In this document: positions 50,906 through 63,092 of the stretch, piece after piece
Layout: the number at the start of each line of letters is the position of its first letter
Position numbering within the stretch: position 1 is the stretch's first letter
NCBI GenBank assembly: GCA_963776675.1
Contig: CAVZNR010000061.1
Location: 53,755-117,754, forward strand
Direction of reading: 5' to 3'
DNA: 64,000 bases
From: Hyphomicrobium_A sp963776675
Lineage (GTDB): Bacteria; Pseudomonadota; Alphaproteobacteria; Rhizobiales; Hyphomicrobiaceae
The notes under the pieces: model-generated
Seen by the model: only the letters and a program-made list of their open reading frames with translations
Database searches by the model: none
Told to the model about the DNA's origin: nothing
Made by a program: the position numbers and the translations under genes

Positions 50906-51926
50906 TCACCGCCCCTTGCAGATCGGCGTGGGGCGGGGCGGCGGCGGCGGATGCGCCTTCTTGTACTTGGCAATGAGCGGCTCGAGTTTCTCCTTCGGCC
51001 AGAACTTCGGCGCGCCGATCTCCTTCAGGCAGGAGGCGTTCCAGTAGAGCCCGGCGCGCGCCGGCGACTTGCGGGCCTTCACGGCGCGCGCGACCGCAGC
51101 GATGTCGCCGGATTCCGGATAGATGTAGAGCGTCGTCGGGTTGCCGTTCACTACGGGAATGATTTTGCGGGCCTCCGACCGCGACCAGCTGGTGCAGCCG
51201 TTGCTGCGGCCGCCGCTATAGTCCACCAGCTTGCCGAAGGGCACATAGCCCTTGGCGTTCGCGTGCGAACTTTTGGGCCGCTTGCGCAGGCAGACGCTGC
51301 GCAGCAACACCGCCGGATGCCCGCCGATCTCGCGCGGTCTGGCGTTTGCCGTGTCGCCGTCGCCCGCGCCGTCGAACTGTATGAAGGTGCGGATCAAGGC
51401 CGTTTCCTTTTTCCCTGCGCGATAATAGCCCTTGAAGGACGTCTTCTCCTCCGCCGTCACGTAGGCGCCGCCGGTCGACAGCTTGGAATCCATGGCGTTG
51501 CTGAAGTGCTTGGCGCACCGCCTGCCGTTGGCGAAATTCGCGACGCCCGGCAGCTTGCTGCCGCTGCCGTGACCCGACGAGAACGCGCGAAACGACCGCT
51601 TCGCCTCGCAGATGACGTAGAACCTCAGTCCCCACGCCGCGGCCTACAAGGCTGGGGCGCGTGGCATCCATGGCGAGGTAGCAGGGATTTTTCACCGCGC
51701 CGTCGCGCACCTTCTTCAGGTAGAGCGCGCGCGCGCGGCGCAGGACCACGTCGGCGATCCGGCCCTGGCCGTTGCCGACATGGGCCTTGAGCCACTTCGG
51801 CAGGTCGGAGGATGGCTCAGCGGCAACGGGCTGTGCGGCAGCGATCTGAGGCGCGCCCGACACCGCCGCCATGGCGATCAGGCCCACAACGACGACGATG
51901 CCTGGAGCGAGTGATCTCAGCTGCAA
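50906..51926 (-). pseudogene. murein L,D-transpeptidase catalytic-domain protein (YkuD_2), one frameshift
   Basis: Joining two frames gives about 340 residues. The first (start TTG at 51926 after AGGGGG) has a signal peptide (LAPGIVVVVGLIAMAAVSGA) and KKVRDGAVKNPCYLAMDATRP. After a shift near 51635-51660 the second continues GLRFYVICEAKRSFRAFSSG and includes the catalytic G-G-R-S-N-G-C-T-S-W. The 1021-base span equals 340 codons plus one base, so a single-base insertion restores the frame. YkuD_2 proteins crosslink or edit peptidoglycan. Confidence 0.87.
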
Positions 51927-52630
51927 TGGACCCCCTGCACGTCTGCTCGGTACGGTTCGCCCGCGCAAAGGACCACACGGCGAACGTCGGTTCAAGCCGT
52001 GTGGCACGTCGGGGACGTAAGGTGCGGATCAGTCACTCGGGTGCCGCAGGGCCGCGCCAGCGGTCGATGACGTCGATCTCGGTCTCGTCGTCAAGATCGC
52101 AGGTGATCGACGCGAGTCGCAGCCCAAATCGAGCATGCGTATGCCGAGGCCATCCGCCGTCATCTGAGGGGCAGGCTCAGCATGACCGACATGAGCCGCA
52201 AACCGCTTCTGTAGTCTTATCCACGCCCCGCAGCACGGCCATCTTACACCACTAGAATCGCGCCCCCGCGATACCTTCGATCCACAGGCACCAGGCTCGA
52301 CCCTGTGGATATCTCTTGACGGCCCGTGTTCAAAGGAAACCCGAGTACCGCTCTCCCGCCTTTTGCACAGCTTGCAAACAGGGTTCTCCACAAATCTCGG
52401 GTAAGTCGTACAACCCAGATATTGACCCACAAAGCGAACAAGCGGAAATAGTGATGCCCCGCCACTCGATTTGGGATCGGACGTGGCAGGGCATCTAGAG
52501 CATGACCGGCCCCGCAGCGGGGCGTCGGTCGGCGGTGAGGTTGTTTGTTTTCGCGTCGACCGTCAATCGGCGACGGCGCTTTTCTGTGGACCCGGCATGG
52601 GGGCACTTTGACCCATGAAGGGAACATTAC
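51927..52630. other. 704-base gene-free interval, less GC-rich, with DnaA-box-like sites and inverted repeats
   Basis: No convincing gene is visible. A minus-strand open frame at 52244-52747 has no family likeness or coding bias. The interval holds several DnaA-box-like nonamers (52217-52225 TTATCCACG; 52304-52312 on the minus strand ATATCCACA; 52384-52392 TTCTCCACA). It also holds an inverted repeat ATCCACAGG (52280) / CCTGTGGAT (52302) and a CCCCGCAGCGGGG hairpin near 52511. It separates normal sequence from the ClpP-like gene. Confidence 0.5.
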
Positions 52631-53254
52631 ATGGCACTTACCACCAAACCGCCGCTTAGCGGCAATTCCGCGGCGCCCCGTACTGCTGTCGAGGGGCAAC
52701 CTCTGAAACCGTACGTCATCTCCTTCACCGCCGGAGTTTGGCCGCAAACCTCACAGGTGCTTCTAGCGGCCGTAGGGCAACAGCTTCAGCAGGGCTTCAA
52801 TGACCTGCACCTGCTGATCTCTACTACTGGGGGAAGCGTGGCGGACGGCTTGACAGTCTACAACGTCCTCCGCTCACTGCCGATCAACGTGACAACGTAT
52901 AATGTCGGCAGCGTGAACTCGATTGGGAACGTCGTCTTTCTGGCAGGTGACAAGCGCTACGCCGCCAAGTCATCCAGCTTCATGTTCCACGGCGTCGGCT
53001 TTGACATCGATAAGGCACGCTTCGAGGAGAAGGAGCTCAACGCCAAGCTCGCCGGCTTGCAGAACGACCAAGCCCTAATCGCGGATGTAATAGTAAGGCA
53101 CACCAAAATCACGAAGGAGCACGTCCGTGATCTGTTCTTGAATGCGGCCTTCGTCCCCGCAGCTGAGGCGCGTAGCTGGGGGATTGTTGATGAAGTCCGC
53201 GACATCGCGTTCGCGAAGAGCATGCCCTTCCTTCAATTGGTCTTCGGGACCTGA
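52631..53254 (+). CDS. stand-alone ClpP-like serine protease
   Basis: This 207-residue ClpP-fold protein has the oxyanion/Gly-rich strand LLISTTGGSVADGLTVYNVL, the nucleophile Ser97 in GSVNSIGNVVFLAG, His120 in SFMFHGVGF, and a candidate Asp167 in KEHVRDLFLN, followed by AAEARSWGIVDEV. The order S-H-D and spacing match ClpP. The N-terminal 25 residues are a Pro/Ser-rich lead not seen in housekeeping ClpP. Codon use is less GC-biased than neighbours, and no ClpX/ClpA gene is adjacent, so it looks acquired. GAAGGGAAC precedes the ATG. Confidence 0.87.
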   Translation: MALTTKPPLSGNSAAPRTAVEGQPLKPYVISFTAGVWPQTSQVLLAAVGQQLQQGFNDLHLLISTTGGSVADGLTVYNVLRSLPINVTTYNVGSVNSIGNVVFLAGDKRYAAKSSSFMFHGVGFDIDKARFEEKELNAKLAGLQNDQALIADVIVRHTKITKEHVRDLFLNAAFVPAAEARSWGIVDEVRDIAFAKSMPFLQLVFGT

Positions 53255-53519
53255 GCAGTAATTCCCCGAAATGCTTTGGCAAATCCGCATGAGCTTCCTC
53301 CGTTTCGGGACAGATTGAGGCCGGGCGCCTAACAAATTCTTAGGTGCTCGGTCGCCGTTACCGCAACGGGACTTGGCTTCACTCGGCGACACGTTGGGAC
53401 CACTGGCCGCGATCGACCCATCAGAACGGCCACCCGCCGCCCCAAAACACCACAGTTCACTCACGCGCCATAGTCTGCGAAGCTCCCCTTAGAATCTGAG
53501 CACTCGCGTTGGGGGACGC

Positions 53520-55125
53520 ATGCAAAGCGACGGGGGCGCCGCACAGCCAGGCGCACAGCGCCACAAGGCCATGCCGTGGTTCGTACGCGGGGACATCGAC
53601 GGCCTGTTCGGCCTCGCCATCGACAATCTCATCCAGCTACTCGTCATCGTCGCGCTGTGCCGCAGCGTGCTGGGCTTCCCCGACAGCCTCATCATCGGCA
53701 CCATCCTGCCGGGTGCGGCCGTCTCCCTCGTCGTCGGCAACGTGTTCTACGCCTGGCAGGCGATCCGCCTGTCGCGGCAGACAGGCCGCACCGACATCTG
53801 CGCGCTGCCCTACGGCATCAACACGGTGTCGCTGTTCGCCTTCATCTTCCTCGTCATGCTGCCGGCCTCGCTCGCCGCCAAGGCGCGCGGGCTCGACGCC
53901 GATGCGGCCGCGCTGTTCGCCTGGCAGACGGGGCTCGTCGCCTGCTTCGGTGCCGGCGTCATCGAGCTGGCCGGAGCAGCTCGTCGCCGAGCGCATGCGC
54001 AAGCGCGACGCCGCGGGCGGCCCTTCTGTCCACGCTCGCCGGCATCGCGCTCGGTTTCATCTCCTTCTCCTTCCTGTTTCGCACCTACGCCAGCCCCATC
54101 GTCGGCTTCGCCACGCTCGGCGTGGTGCTGCTCACCTACTTCGGGCGCGTGCGCTTTCGCGGCGGACTGCCGGGCGGCCTCGTGGCGGTGGTGCTCGGCG
54201 TCATCCTGTCGTGGGCGACGGGGCTGATCGATCCCGTCCCGCCGTCGACCGCGCCGCTGGGGCTGCACCTGCCGGTGCCGGTGCTGGGCGATCTGATCGC
54301 CGGCCTGCAAGGCAACCAGCTCCTCACCTACGCCGCCGTCATCGTACCCATGGGCCTCTTCTCGGTGCTGGGCTCGCTGCAGAACATCGAATCCGCGGAG
54401 GCCGCCGGCGACAGCTTCCCCACCGCGCCCTCGCTCGCCGTCAACGGCCTCGGCACCATCGCGGCCGCCGTGTTCGGCTCGTGCTTTCCCACCACCATCT
54501 ACATCGGCCACCCGGGATGGAAGGCGCTGGGCGCGCGCGCCGGCTACTCCATCCTCAACGCCGGCCTGTTCACGCTGCTCTGCCTCACCGGGTCGCTCGC
54601 CTTCGTCGCCTGGCTGGTGCCGATCGAGGCCGGCATGGCGATCGTCCTGTGGATCGGCATCGTCATGGCGGCGCAGGCCTTCGAGACGACGCCGCGCGCG
54701 CACGCTCCCGCCGTGGTCATGGGGCTGCTGCCGGGTCTCGGCGCCTGGGGCGTGCTGATGGCCAAGGACGGCCTGCGGGCCGGCGGGGCGCTGTTCTCGC
54801 CCGACCTCGTCGCCAAGATGCAGGCGGCCGGCAACTACATTTCCGGCGGCTTTGCGCTGGAGCAGGGCTTCATCTTTACCGCGATGATCCTGTCGGCGGC
54901 GACCGTGCACCTGATCGAGCGCAACTTCGAGAAGGCGGCGGTGTGGTGCCTCGCGGCCGCGGCGCTGTCCATGGTCGGCCTCATGCACAGCTACGCGCTG
55001 ACGCCCGCCGATTCCGTTGCCGCCTTCGGCGCGCCGGCGTGGCGCTGGGCCATCGGCTACGCGGCCATGGCGGCGCTTGTTCTTCTGCGCGCGCTGGCTG
55101 GTGGTGCCGGAGCCCGAGACCTAAG
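53520..55125 (+). pseudogene. NCS2-like (xanthine/uracil-type) permease, three frameshifts
   Basis: Joined frames give about 535 residues with 12-14 helices. Frame A (53520 to about 53970) has DIDGLFGLAIDNLIQLLVIV, TDICALPYGINTVSLFAFIF; a short frame B has EQLVAERMRKRDAA; frame C (from about 54005) has TLAGIALGFISFSFLFRTYA, VNGLGTIAAAVFGSCFPTTI, GFALEQGFIFTAMILSA. Near 55090 a last shift gives an ending VPEPET and a TAA at 55123-55125. D-x-x-A-L-P-x-G-I-N and the PTTIYIGHPGW segment point to the NCS2/AzgA-like group. Each shift is a single base in G/C runs. Confidence 0.85.
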
Positions 55126-55138
55126 CGCGCAAGAAAGA

Positions 55139-55220
55139 GCCCTGCCAGCGCAAAGCAGGCAGGGCCAAGGTCTTCGGAGACGGTTTCAGTCAATCTCCCC
55201 GGCCGGATCGGGCCGGGGAG
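55139..55220. terminator. two GC-rich hairpins between convergent permease and esterase genes
   Basis: Near 55139-55166 GCCCTGCC and GGCAGGGC pair. Near 55194-55220 a perfect 10-bp stem CTCCCCGGCC / GGCCGGGGAG has a 6-base loop. They lie between the ends of the permease and esterase genes and probably end both transcripts. Coordinates are good to about two bases. Confidence 0.7.
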
Positions 55221-55233
55221 AGCTGCAGAACGA

Positions 55234-56398
55234 TCAGTGGAACCAGTTCCAGTGGCCCCAACGCGACGGCCGCGCGTAGCCGTCGAGCTTGTTCTTCTTG
55301 AAGTTCTTGAAGAGCAGGGCAGCGACCTTGTCGTTGTCCATATCCATGAAGGGAATATGCGTGCTTCCCGTGAGACCCTCGTCCTCCGCCAGCTTGACGA
55401 CTTCCGCGTGGCCGCCGTAGGCGTTGATCAGCGCGGCGCACTGGCGGGACTGGATCACGAAGGTATAGTCTTCAGCCCGGTTGTCGCCCCACAGGAACTG
55501 GATCTTCTTGAGCTTCGCGAGCTTCTTGAAGTCCGCCTCGGGAATGCCGATGGGACCGAAGGCGCAGCCGTTCCCGGACATGTCGCACAGGGTTGCCGGT
55601 TTCGGCAGACCGGCTGCCGCCCCCGAAGTCGTGAGCGGGAACACGTAGCCGATGCTCTCGTAGGTGGTCATGCCGGCGATGTTGTGGCCCGTGGTCTTGG
55701 ACGTCGTCACCATGGCGCGCAGGCCACCGGCAGAGTTCGTGAGGTAGTAGATCTGATTGCCGAGCTTGCCGGAGTCGGCCGCGATCGCAGCCGCATCCGT
55801 CTCGATGTCGATGTTCCTGCCGAAATCGAACTCGTCATAGCGAGCGCCGGTCGCGTTCCACCAATATTCCTCGAGCTTGGGGCTGGTGGACGGGAACTGC
55901 GTGCCCGGGTAGAACTCAGACGGCGTCGGCACTGTGCCGGCCGGAATCGCGGGGCCGAATTTCCAGGCGGTGAAGTTGCCCTGGTCGCGAGCCGACGGCG
56001 TGTAGGTGATCGACTCGCAGCTCCAGTTGGCGCGGCCGACGCGCGGACCGTCCCAGATATAGGTGGGATAGTCGGCGCGCAGCATCTTGTCCTTGTAGCC
56101 TTCGCCGCCGTCCCAGCGGTTCTGCCAGACCTGCGCGCTGGAGCTGTGCCACAGCACGATGCTCAGCTTGCGCGGCTCTTGCGGGATGAAATACTCGACG
56201 TACCCGTGATCGCACGACAGCGTCCGATCGGGGATCGTGGGGCTGAGGCCTGCCAGGTGCTTCCCGCCAATGATGAACCCGCCCGATTTCTCGAGCACGA
56301 TGGGCTCCTGGCGGCTTGACCCCGTGTGCGAAGGCGCCGCTCGCGGTGGCGACCAGCACCAACGCCCCCAGCGGGCCCATGCTTTTCAAGTTTTTCAC
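55234..56398 (-). pseudogene. secreted alpha/beta-hydrolase (esterase-like), one frameshift near the signal peptide
   Basis: The main frame (55234-56298, about 354 residues) is an alpha/beta hydrolase: KLSIVLWHSSSAQVWQNRW, the nucleophile in TNSAGGLRAMV, QFLWGDNRAEDYTFVIQ, and the C-terminal His in TGSTHIPFMDMDND. Its start lacks a signal. Upstream, another frame begins with a GTG at 56398 (RBS GGGAGAG) and reads MGPLGALVLVATASGAFAHG. One extra base near 56311-56320 separates them; the 1165-base span is 388 codons plus one. The restored protein is a secreted hydrolase of about 388 residues. Confidence 0.85.
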
Positions 56399-56947
56399 GT
56401 TGTCTCTCCCTAGGTGTTTATACCCGGGGGAAACTGCCCATACGCGAGGCGGCAAACTACAACGTTCCTGCGCAATCGAGCATGATCCTGCTCGCTGCGG
56501 ATGTATTTTGATGCTGCGTTGCACGCCCGGTGCACACATGCTCAGACTTTGCACAAGGGTAGGCGTCTTTGGACTCTGCGGCATCTCCGCCTCTTCAAGC
56601 GGAGCGTGCACCTCAAGTCCTCGCGGCGTTTCCGCCCGAGGGTTTGAGAAAAAGGGGATGACGGGGCGCACAGGCACCGCATCGAAAAACAAAAAACCGG
56701 CGCTTGCGCGCCCCATCGGCGGCTCGTTCGTCGACCGGTCCGAGTCGGGGGCCTTAATCCACTACCTGATGGGTCAGGATCCCCAGATCGGTTCGCCTTC
56801 ACCACGCCCTTCGGTCGTTACCCTCGCGACGTGGCTACTACGGCAGCCGCATCCGCTCCCGATACACAAGACGGTCTCGAGCACGTCCCCGGTGGGGCGG
56901 ACAGGGGGAGTGTAAGGGCGCGGAGGAGAGCGGGGATTACTTTGCTA
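56399..56947. other. 549-base stretch without a recognisable gene
   Basis: A plus-strand open frame spans 56316-56915 but its first part is antisense to the esterase start and the rest has neither a ribosome site nor family likeness. The base composition is more mixed than in neighbouring genes. The left end should hold the promoter of the esterase gene. Confidence 0.4.
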
Positions 56948-57118
56948 CCGTCATCCCGGACGCCGGAGCGTCACTGAGACGCGAAGGCGATCCGGGATCC
57001 AGCGCAAGAGTGCCGAAGGCTCATTGCAGACGGTGTCTCGCGACGAGTCTCATGCTGGATCCCGGCTCTGCGCTCCCCTCGGATCAAGTCCGAGGGTCGC
57101 TGGGCCGGGATGACGGGT
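56948..57118. repeat. 170-bp mosaic palindromic intergenic repeat
   Basis: The element begins CCGTCATCCCGG and ends with the complement CCGGGATGACGG. Inside, TCCGGGATCCAGC (56992) pairs with GCTGGATCCCGG (57055), and the right half contains a perfect hairpin CCTCGGA-TCAAG-TCCGAGG. The whole can fold as a cruciform with side stems. Such CCGGGATGACG / GATCAAGTCCGAGG units are a familiar type of dispersed repeat in alphaproteobacterial genomes. Confidence 0.8.
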
Positions 57119-57168
57119 AGAGTTCCCTTGGCCGGCATGACGTTGGAGAGGCGGCGCGCCCGGCGCGG

Positions 57169-57453
57169 CTAGCCGGCGAACCCGCGCTTGATGTCGTCGA
57201 GGGTGAGCAGCGGCACGACCTCGACGGCGGCGTCGAGCGCGGCAAAGAACGGCTCCAGCGCGCGCGGCAGGATCGCCGGATCGGTCGCATCGAAAATGAC
57301 GAAGCCGCCGCGCTGCCCGTCGATCAGCGTGCAGTAGGCGGATTCCGCGCTCGTCGCTTTGACCAGCGCCTCGATTGCGGTCCCGAGTGTGCCGTCTTTG
57401 GCGGCGGCGTTGCCGCGCTCGACGGGGATGGAGAAGGTGAGCATCAGTCTCAT
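57169..57453 (-). CDS. small cytoplasmic protein, unknown function (ferredoxin-like fold type)
   Basis: This 94-residue protein (LMLTFSIPVERGNAAAKDG, AEALVKATS-type helix, SAYCTLIDGQRGGFVIFDAT, RALEPFFAALDAAVEVVPLL) has the beta-alpha-beta rhythm of dimeric alpha-beta barrel monomers such as DUF3303/muconolactone-isomerase-like proteins. GCGAGGCCC precedes the ATG at 57453. A degenerate copy of its 3' end lies 120 bases further right. Confidence 0.78.
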   Translation of the reverse strand: MRLMLTFSIPVERGNAAAKDGTLGTAIEALVKATSAESAYCTLIDGQRGGFVIFDATDPAILPRALEPFFAALDAAVEVVPLLTLDDIKRGFAG

Positions 57454-57576
57454 GGCGGGCCTCGCTTATGTTTTGCGGGGGAGAGTGGCACGTGCGGAGC
57501 GGAGGGGCGATGGGGAAGGTGCCCTCGTTCGCGGTGGCCTCCGGCGCGATGCGGAGGGTGAAACGGCGGTAGGCGG

Positions 57577-57665
57577 CAAACCCGCGCTTCATCGTCGAGA
57601 GTGAGAAGCGGCACGACCTCGACGGCGGCGTCGAGCGCGGAAAGAATGGCTCGAGCGCGCGCGGA
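57577..57665 (-). pseudogene. truncated, degenerate duplicate of the 3' end of the preceding gene
   Basis: From 57577 the sequence AACCCGCGCTTCAT, then CGTCGAGAGTGAGAAGCGG and CACGACCTCGACGGCGGCG, repeats with a few changes and gaps the block at 57179-57270 that encodes the last ~30 codons of the 57169-57453 gene. The match fades after about 57665. It is the leftover of a tandem duplication or of recombination between two paralogues. Confidence 0.7.
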
Positions 57666-57719
57666 CCAGCGCGACCGCCGACGCTGGGTGGTCAGACTGC
57701 CGATCTTGAGTTAGAGGGG

Positions 57720-57920
57720 CTCGTCCCTAGCCAAGCGTGCTTTCGCGATCATCAAAGAGTGCGACGAGGCCGAGGTTATCGAGGCCAAGGTGCTCGCAAA
57801 GCGCGACGTGCTGAATTGCGTGCTGATGTGTCTGTGGGCTGTGCACAAGTACGTCAACCCGATGCTCGGTTCGCGTCGGGCGACGTCGAGGGCATCACGG
57901 ATCAGCTCAGCGTGAAGTAG
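57720..57920 (+). other. open stretch of unclear status
   Basis: The plus strand is open from about 57720 to a TGA at 57917-57919 and reads LAKRAFAIIKECDEAEVIEA then KVLAKRDVLNCVLMCLWAVH, which looks protein-like, but no start codon or ribosome site is evident. The overlapping minus-strand frame (57711-57971) looks random. It may be the tail of a decayed gene in the less GC-rich patch. Confidence 0.25.
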
Positions 57921-58095
57921 CGATTTCGCACGCGTCGACCACGCTTTCGACAAGGCTAGGGCGTACGTCACCGCTGATAGCGTTCGGAGGCGAGGAGCGC
58001 CGGTCCGTTACCGGCTCAATCGGCGAGGAGTACAGGCCTTCGAAGAGGTGTTGGCTGCATGTGGTTGGCGCTACGCCAATGAATGGATGGATGTA

Positions 58096-58260
58096 ATGAG
58101 CGACAACAAGCCCCTCATACAACTGATCGACGTTCTTGAGCCGCTTTCCGCTGAGGATCGGCGGCGGAACATCAATGCCGCGCTCACCTATTTGGGCGAC
58201 CTTGGGCTAGAGCACCCACGCCTGCGCAGAAGCCTATGGTCCTGCGTCGATACGGGCTAG
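58096..58260 (+). CDS. small protein of unknown function (54 aa)
   Basis: This 54-residue protein starts MSDNKPLIQLIDVLEPLSAE and continues DRRRNINAALTYLGD, a helical pattern I associate with short alphaproteobacterial hypothetical proteins found beside mobile DNA. The frame is open to an ATG at 58048, but the ATG at 58096 gives the family-like start. It converges on the gene at 58234, overlapping by 27 bases, so one or both ends may be wrong. Confidence 0.5.
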   Translation: MSDNKPLIQLIDVLEPLSAEDRRRNINAALTYLGDLGLEHPRLRRSLWSCVDTG

Positions 58261-58827
58261 CAATGGCGATGGGCTATCTCCGAAGACGAGGTACTGCAGG
58301 TTTGTTGCGAGGTTCATAGGCAATGAGACCGACGTCGCCGTTGAAGATCTCAACGTCTCTGCGAGCTTCCCGTAGACTCTGCGACAGCCATAAATGGTCG
58401 CATGGTCTGAGGATGTGCCACAAGAAGAAAGATGGTCAGCCAGTGCGGCCGACTTCCAATATAACGCGTTATCTGTCAAGGTGCGCGGCGTCGGAGCATA
58501 GTGAGTCGCGCTTTGTAAGCCGATACCTGATGCCGAGCTCTGCACCAGCGCTGCTGACTTGACTTCGATCTTCACCCCATCATTGGTTTCGAGATCCAAC
58601 TTCGCCCAAGCTTCGCGCGGACTGGAGACGTGAAGTCCAAGCGACTGTGCAACGAGATACTCTGCTAGGACGCCTCGTGTGCTGTTGTTGACGAGGTCGG
58701 ATGTGCTCCATCGCCAGAAGGATCTGAGGTCAAAGCCGGTTGGTTTTCCCGATTTCAGAAAAGGCTCGTCATGTCTTGGACGAAATTCCAAGAAGGGTTT
58801 GAAAGTCCTAAAAGAGCTCGGCGTCAA
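58234..58827 (-). CDS. protein with a possible PD-(D/E)XK nuclease-type core
   Basis: This 197-residue protein has the following pattern: helix with Glu (TRGVLAEYLVAQSLGLHV), then AWAKLDLETNDGVKIEVKSAAL. The E...D...E-V-K spacing is that of a PD-(D/E)XK core (restriction-type nucleases). After the core the sequence (TPRTLTDNALYWKSAALADH) is less convincing and may be shifted or degenerate. Codon use and base composition are clearly less GC-rich than the neighbours, pointing to transfer. No methyltransferase or other restriction gene is adjacent. Confidence 0.5.
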   Translation of the reverse strand: MTPSSFRTFKPFLEFRPRHDEPFLKSGKPTGFDLRSFWRWSTSDLVNNSTRGVLAEYLVAQSLGLHVSSPREAWAKLDLETNDGVKIEVKSAALVQSSASGIGLQSATHYAPTPRTLTDNALYWKSAALADHLSSCGTSSDHATIYGCRRVYGKLAETLRSSTATSVSLPMNLATNLQYLVFGDSPSPLLARIDAGP

Positions 58828-58927
58828 GTCTTGCGCACGATAGGCGGTTCAGCGCACGGAACCCGACATTGACTTCTCCCCGCGCGCGGACTTCGGAGAG
58901 CCGCGGAAGACCTAGGAATCAGCCGAT

Positions 58928-61904
<2,977 letters not shown>

Positions 61905-62131
61905 GTCCGTCTGGCGTGCTCCCACAGGCGGGGTCTTGGCGCGCCTGCCGGCACCCCGGGGCTTAGCTACAGGCTTCTGCATGACAGGTTAGGTAGCGAA
62001 GGGCGGCCCCGGCGGCAATGGCACCCGGCGCCGCGTCCCCTGAGGGGCTCGCCTGCAACGAAGTGAACCCCCAAAAATGCGGCCCTGACAGGGTTACGGC
62101 CAGTCTCCCGCTCGAGGATCGAGCCTGGAGA

Positions 62132-62879
62132 TCAGTGGCCCCAGTCGAGCTTGTAGACGATCTCGCTGGTCGCGGTCGCCACGACCGGATCGAAGTTCAG
62201 GTGAAAGAGCGGCGTGATTCCGGTTTCTGCGCGCACCTCGTTGCCGTAGTCCGCATAGCGGACCTCGTTGCGCCAGAACCAGCCGCCGTGCATGGCCACC
62301 TCCAAGCCGCCGCCGACGAACCAGCCCCCGGCGTCGTAGCTTTCCAAATGGGCAGGCTGGCACCAGCGGCACGCCGGTAAAGCTGTTGCGCAAACGCGCG
62401 CCTGAGAAGTGCGTCTGCGTGTAGCCGACGCTCCAATAGTTGAGGAGGTCCGGCGTCATCAGCCAGCCGGCGCGCGCGCCAATGAACCAAGCCCTGTCAT
62501 TGCTGGTGTTGCCGGTCGTGAAGACCGCATCGCTCGTTCGTCCTCGCATGTCGGAGACGTCGTAGTTGAACAGCAGCCCGGCCACGATCCTGTCGGTGAA
62601 GCGGTAGTCGTAGCCGAAACCGATCTCGCCCAGCCAACCTCTGCCGGCGTGATCCGTCTTGGCGCAGGAGACGCAGCCTCGGGCGGGGTCGACGGTCGTC
62701 GTCTCCGCGTCCCACAGGCCGTAGCCGATACCGCCGTTGGCGTAGAATCCGGTCCAGTCGGTGACGTGCGGCGGGATGGGCGCGGCTGTGACGACCGGCT
62801 CGTAGCCGTCTGCGCGGGCCGCTCCGGCTGCAAAGATCAGAGACGCCGCGACAACGCTTGAAAGATGTTGTCCGCGCAT
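62132..62879 (-). pseudogene. Omp25/RopB-like outer membrane beta-barrel protein, one frameshift
   Basis: The protein has a signal peptide (SSVVAASLIFAAGAARA) and the alphaproteobacterial surface-protein start DWTGFYANGGIGYGLWD. Alternating strands follow: GWLGEIGFGYDYRFTDRIVA, NDRAWFIGARAGWLMTPDLL. At about 62345 the frame shifts; the next frame continues ESYDAGGWFVGGGLEVAMHG and ends EIVYKLDWGH with the aromatic-type C-terminal strand. The 748-base span is 249 codons plus one base. These proteins are 8-stranded barrels. Confidence 0.88.
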
Positions 62880-63092
62880 GAATGCCCTAAATGTGCAAAG
62901 CGGTGAATCGCGATCTTCAAGCGGTGGATCGATTCGACCAGGTTGTCGAGAAATGCCGAGCGAAGGCCTATGCGTGCACGGTGGTGGGCACTGCATTCCG
63001 CACGTTCACGGGCGGCAGGAGCGAATCGACTTCTTGGTGTGCGGCGTGGATGACGGCGGCGCCGCGTCCCCATGGCGGCTCAGACGATCGCC

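Noticed and set aside
52244..52747. 167-codon minus-strand frame overlapping the ClpP-like start
   Set aside because: No family likeness, no coding bias, and it runs antisense into the ClpP-like gene.
56316..56915. 199-codon plus-strand frame right of the esterase
   Set aside because: It begins antisense to the esterase signal peptide and has no ribosome site or recognisable domain.
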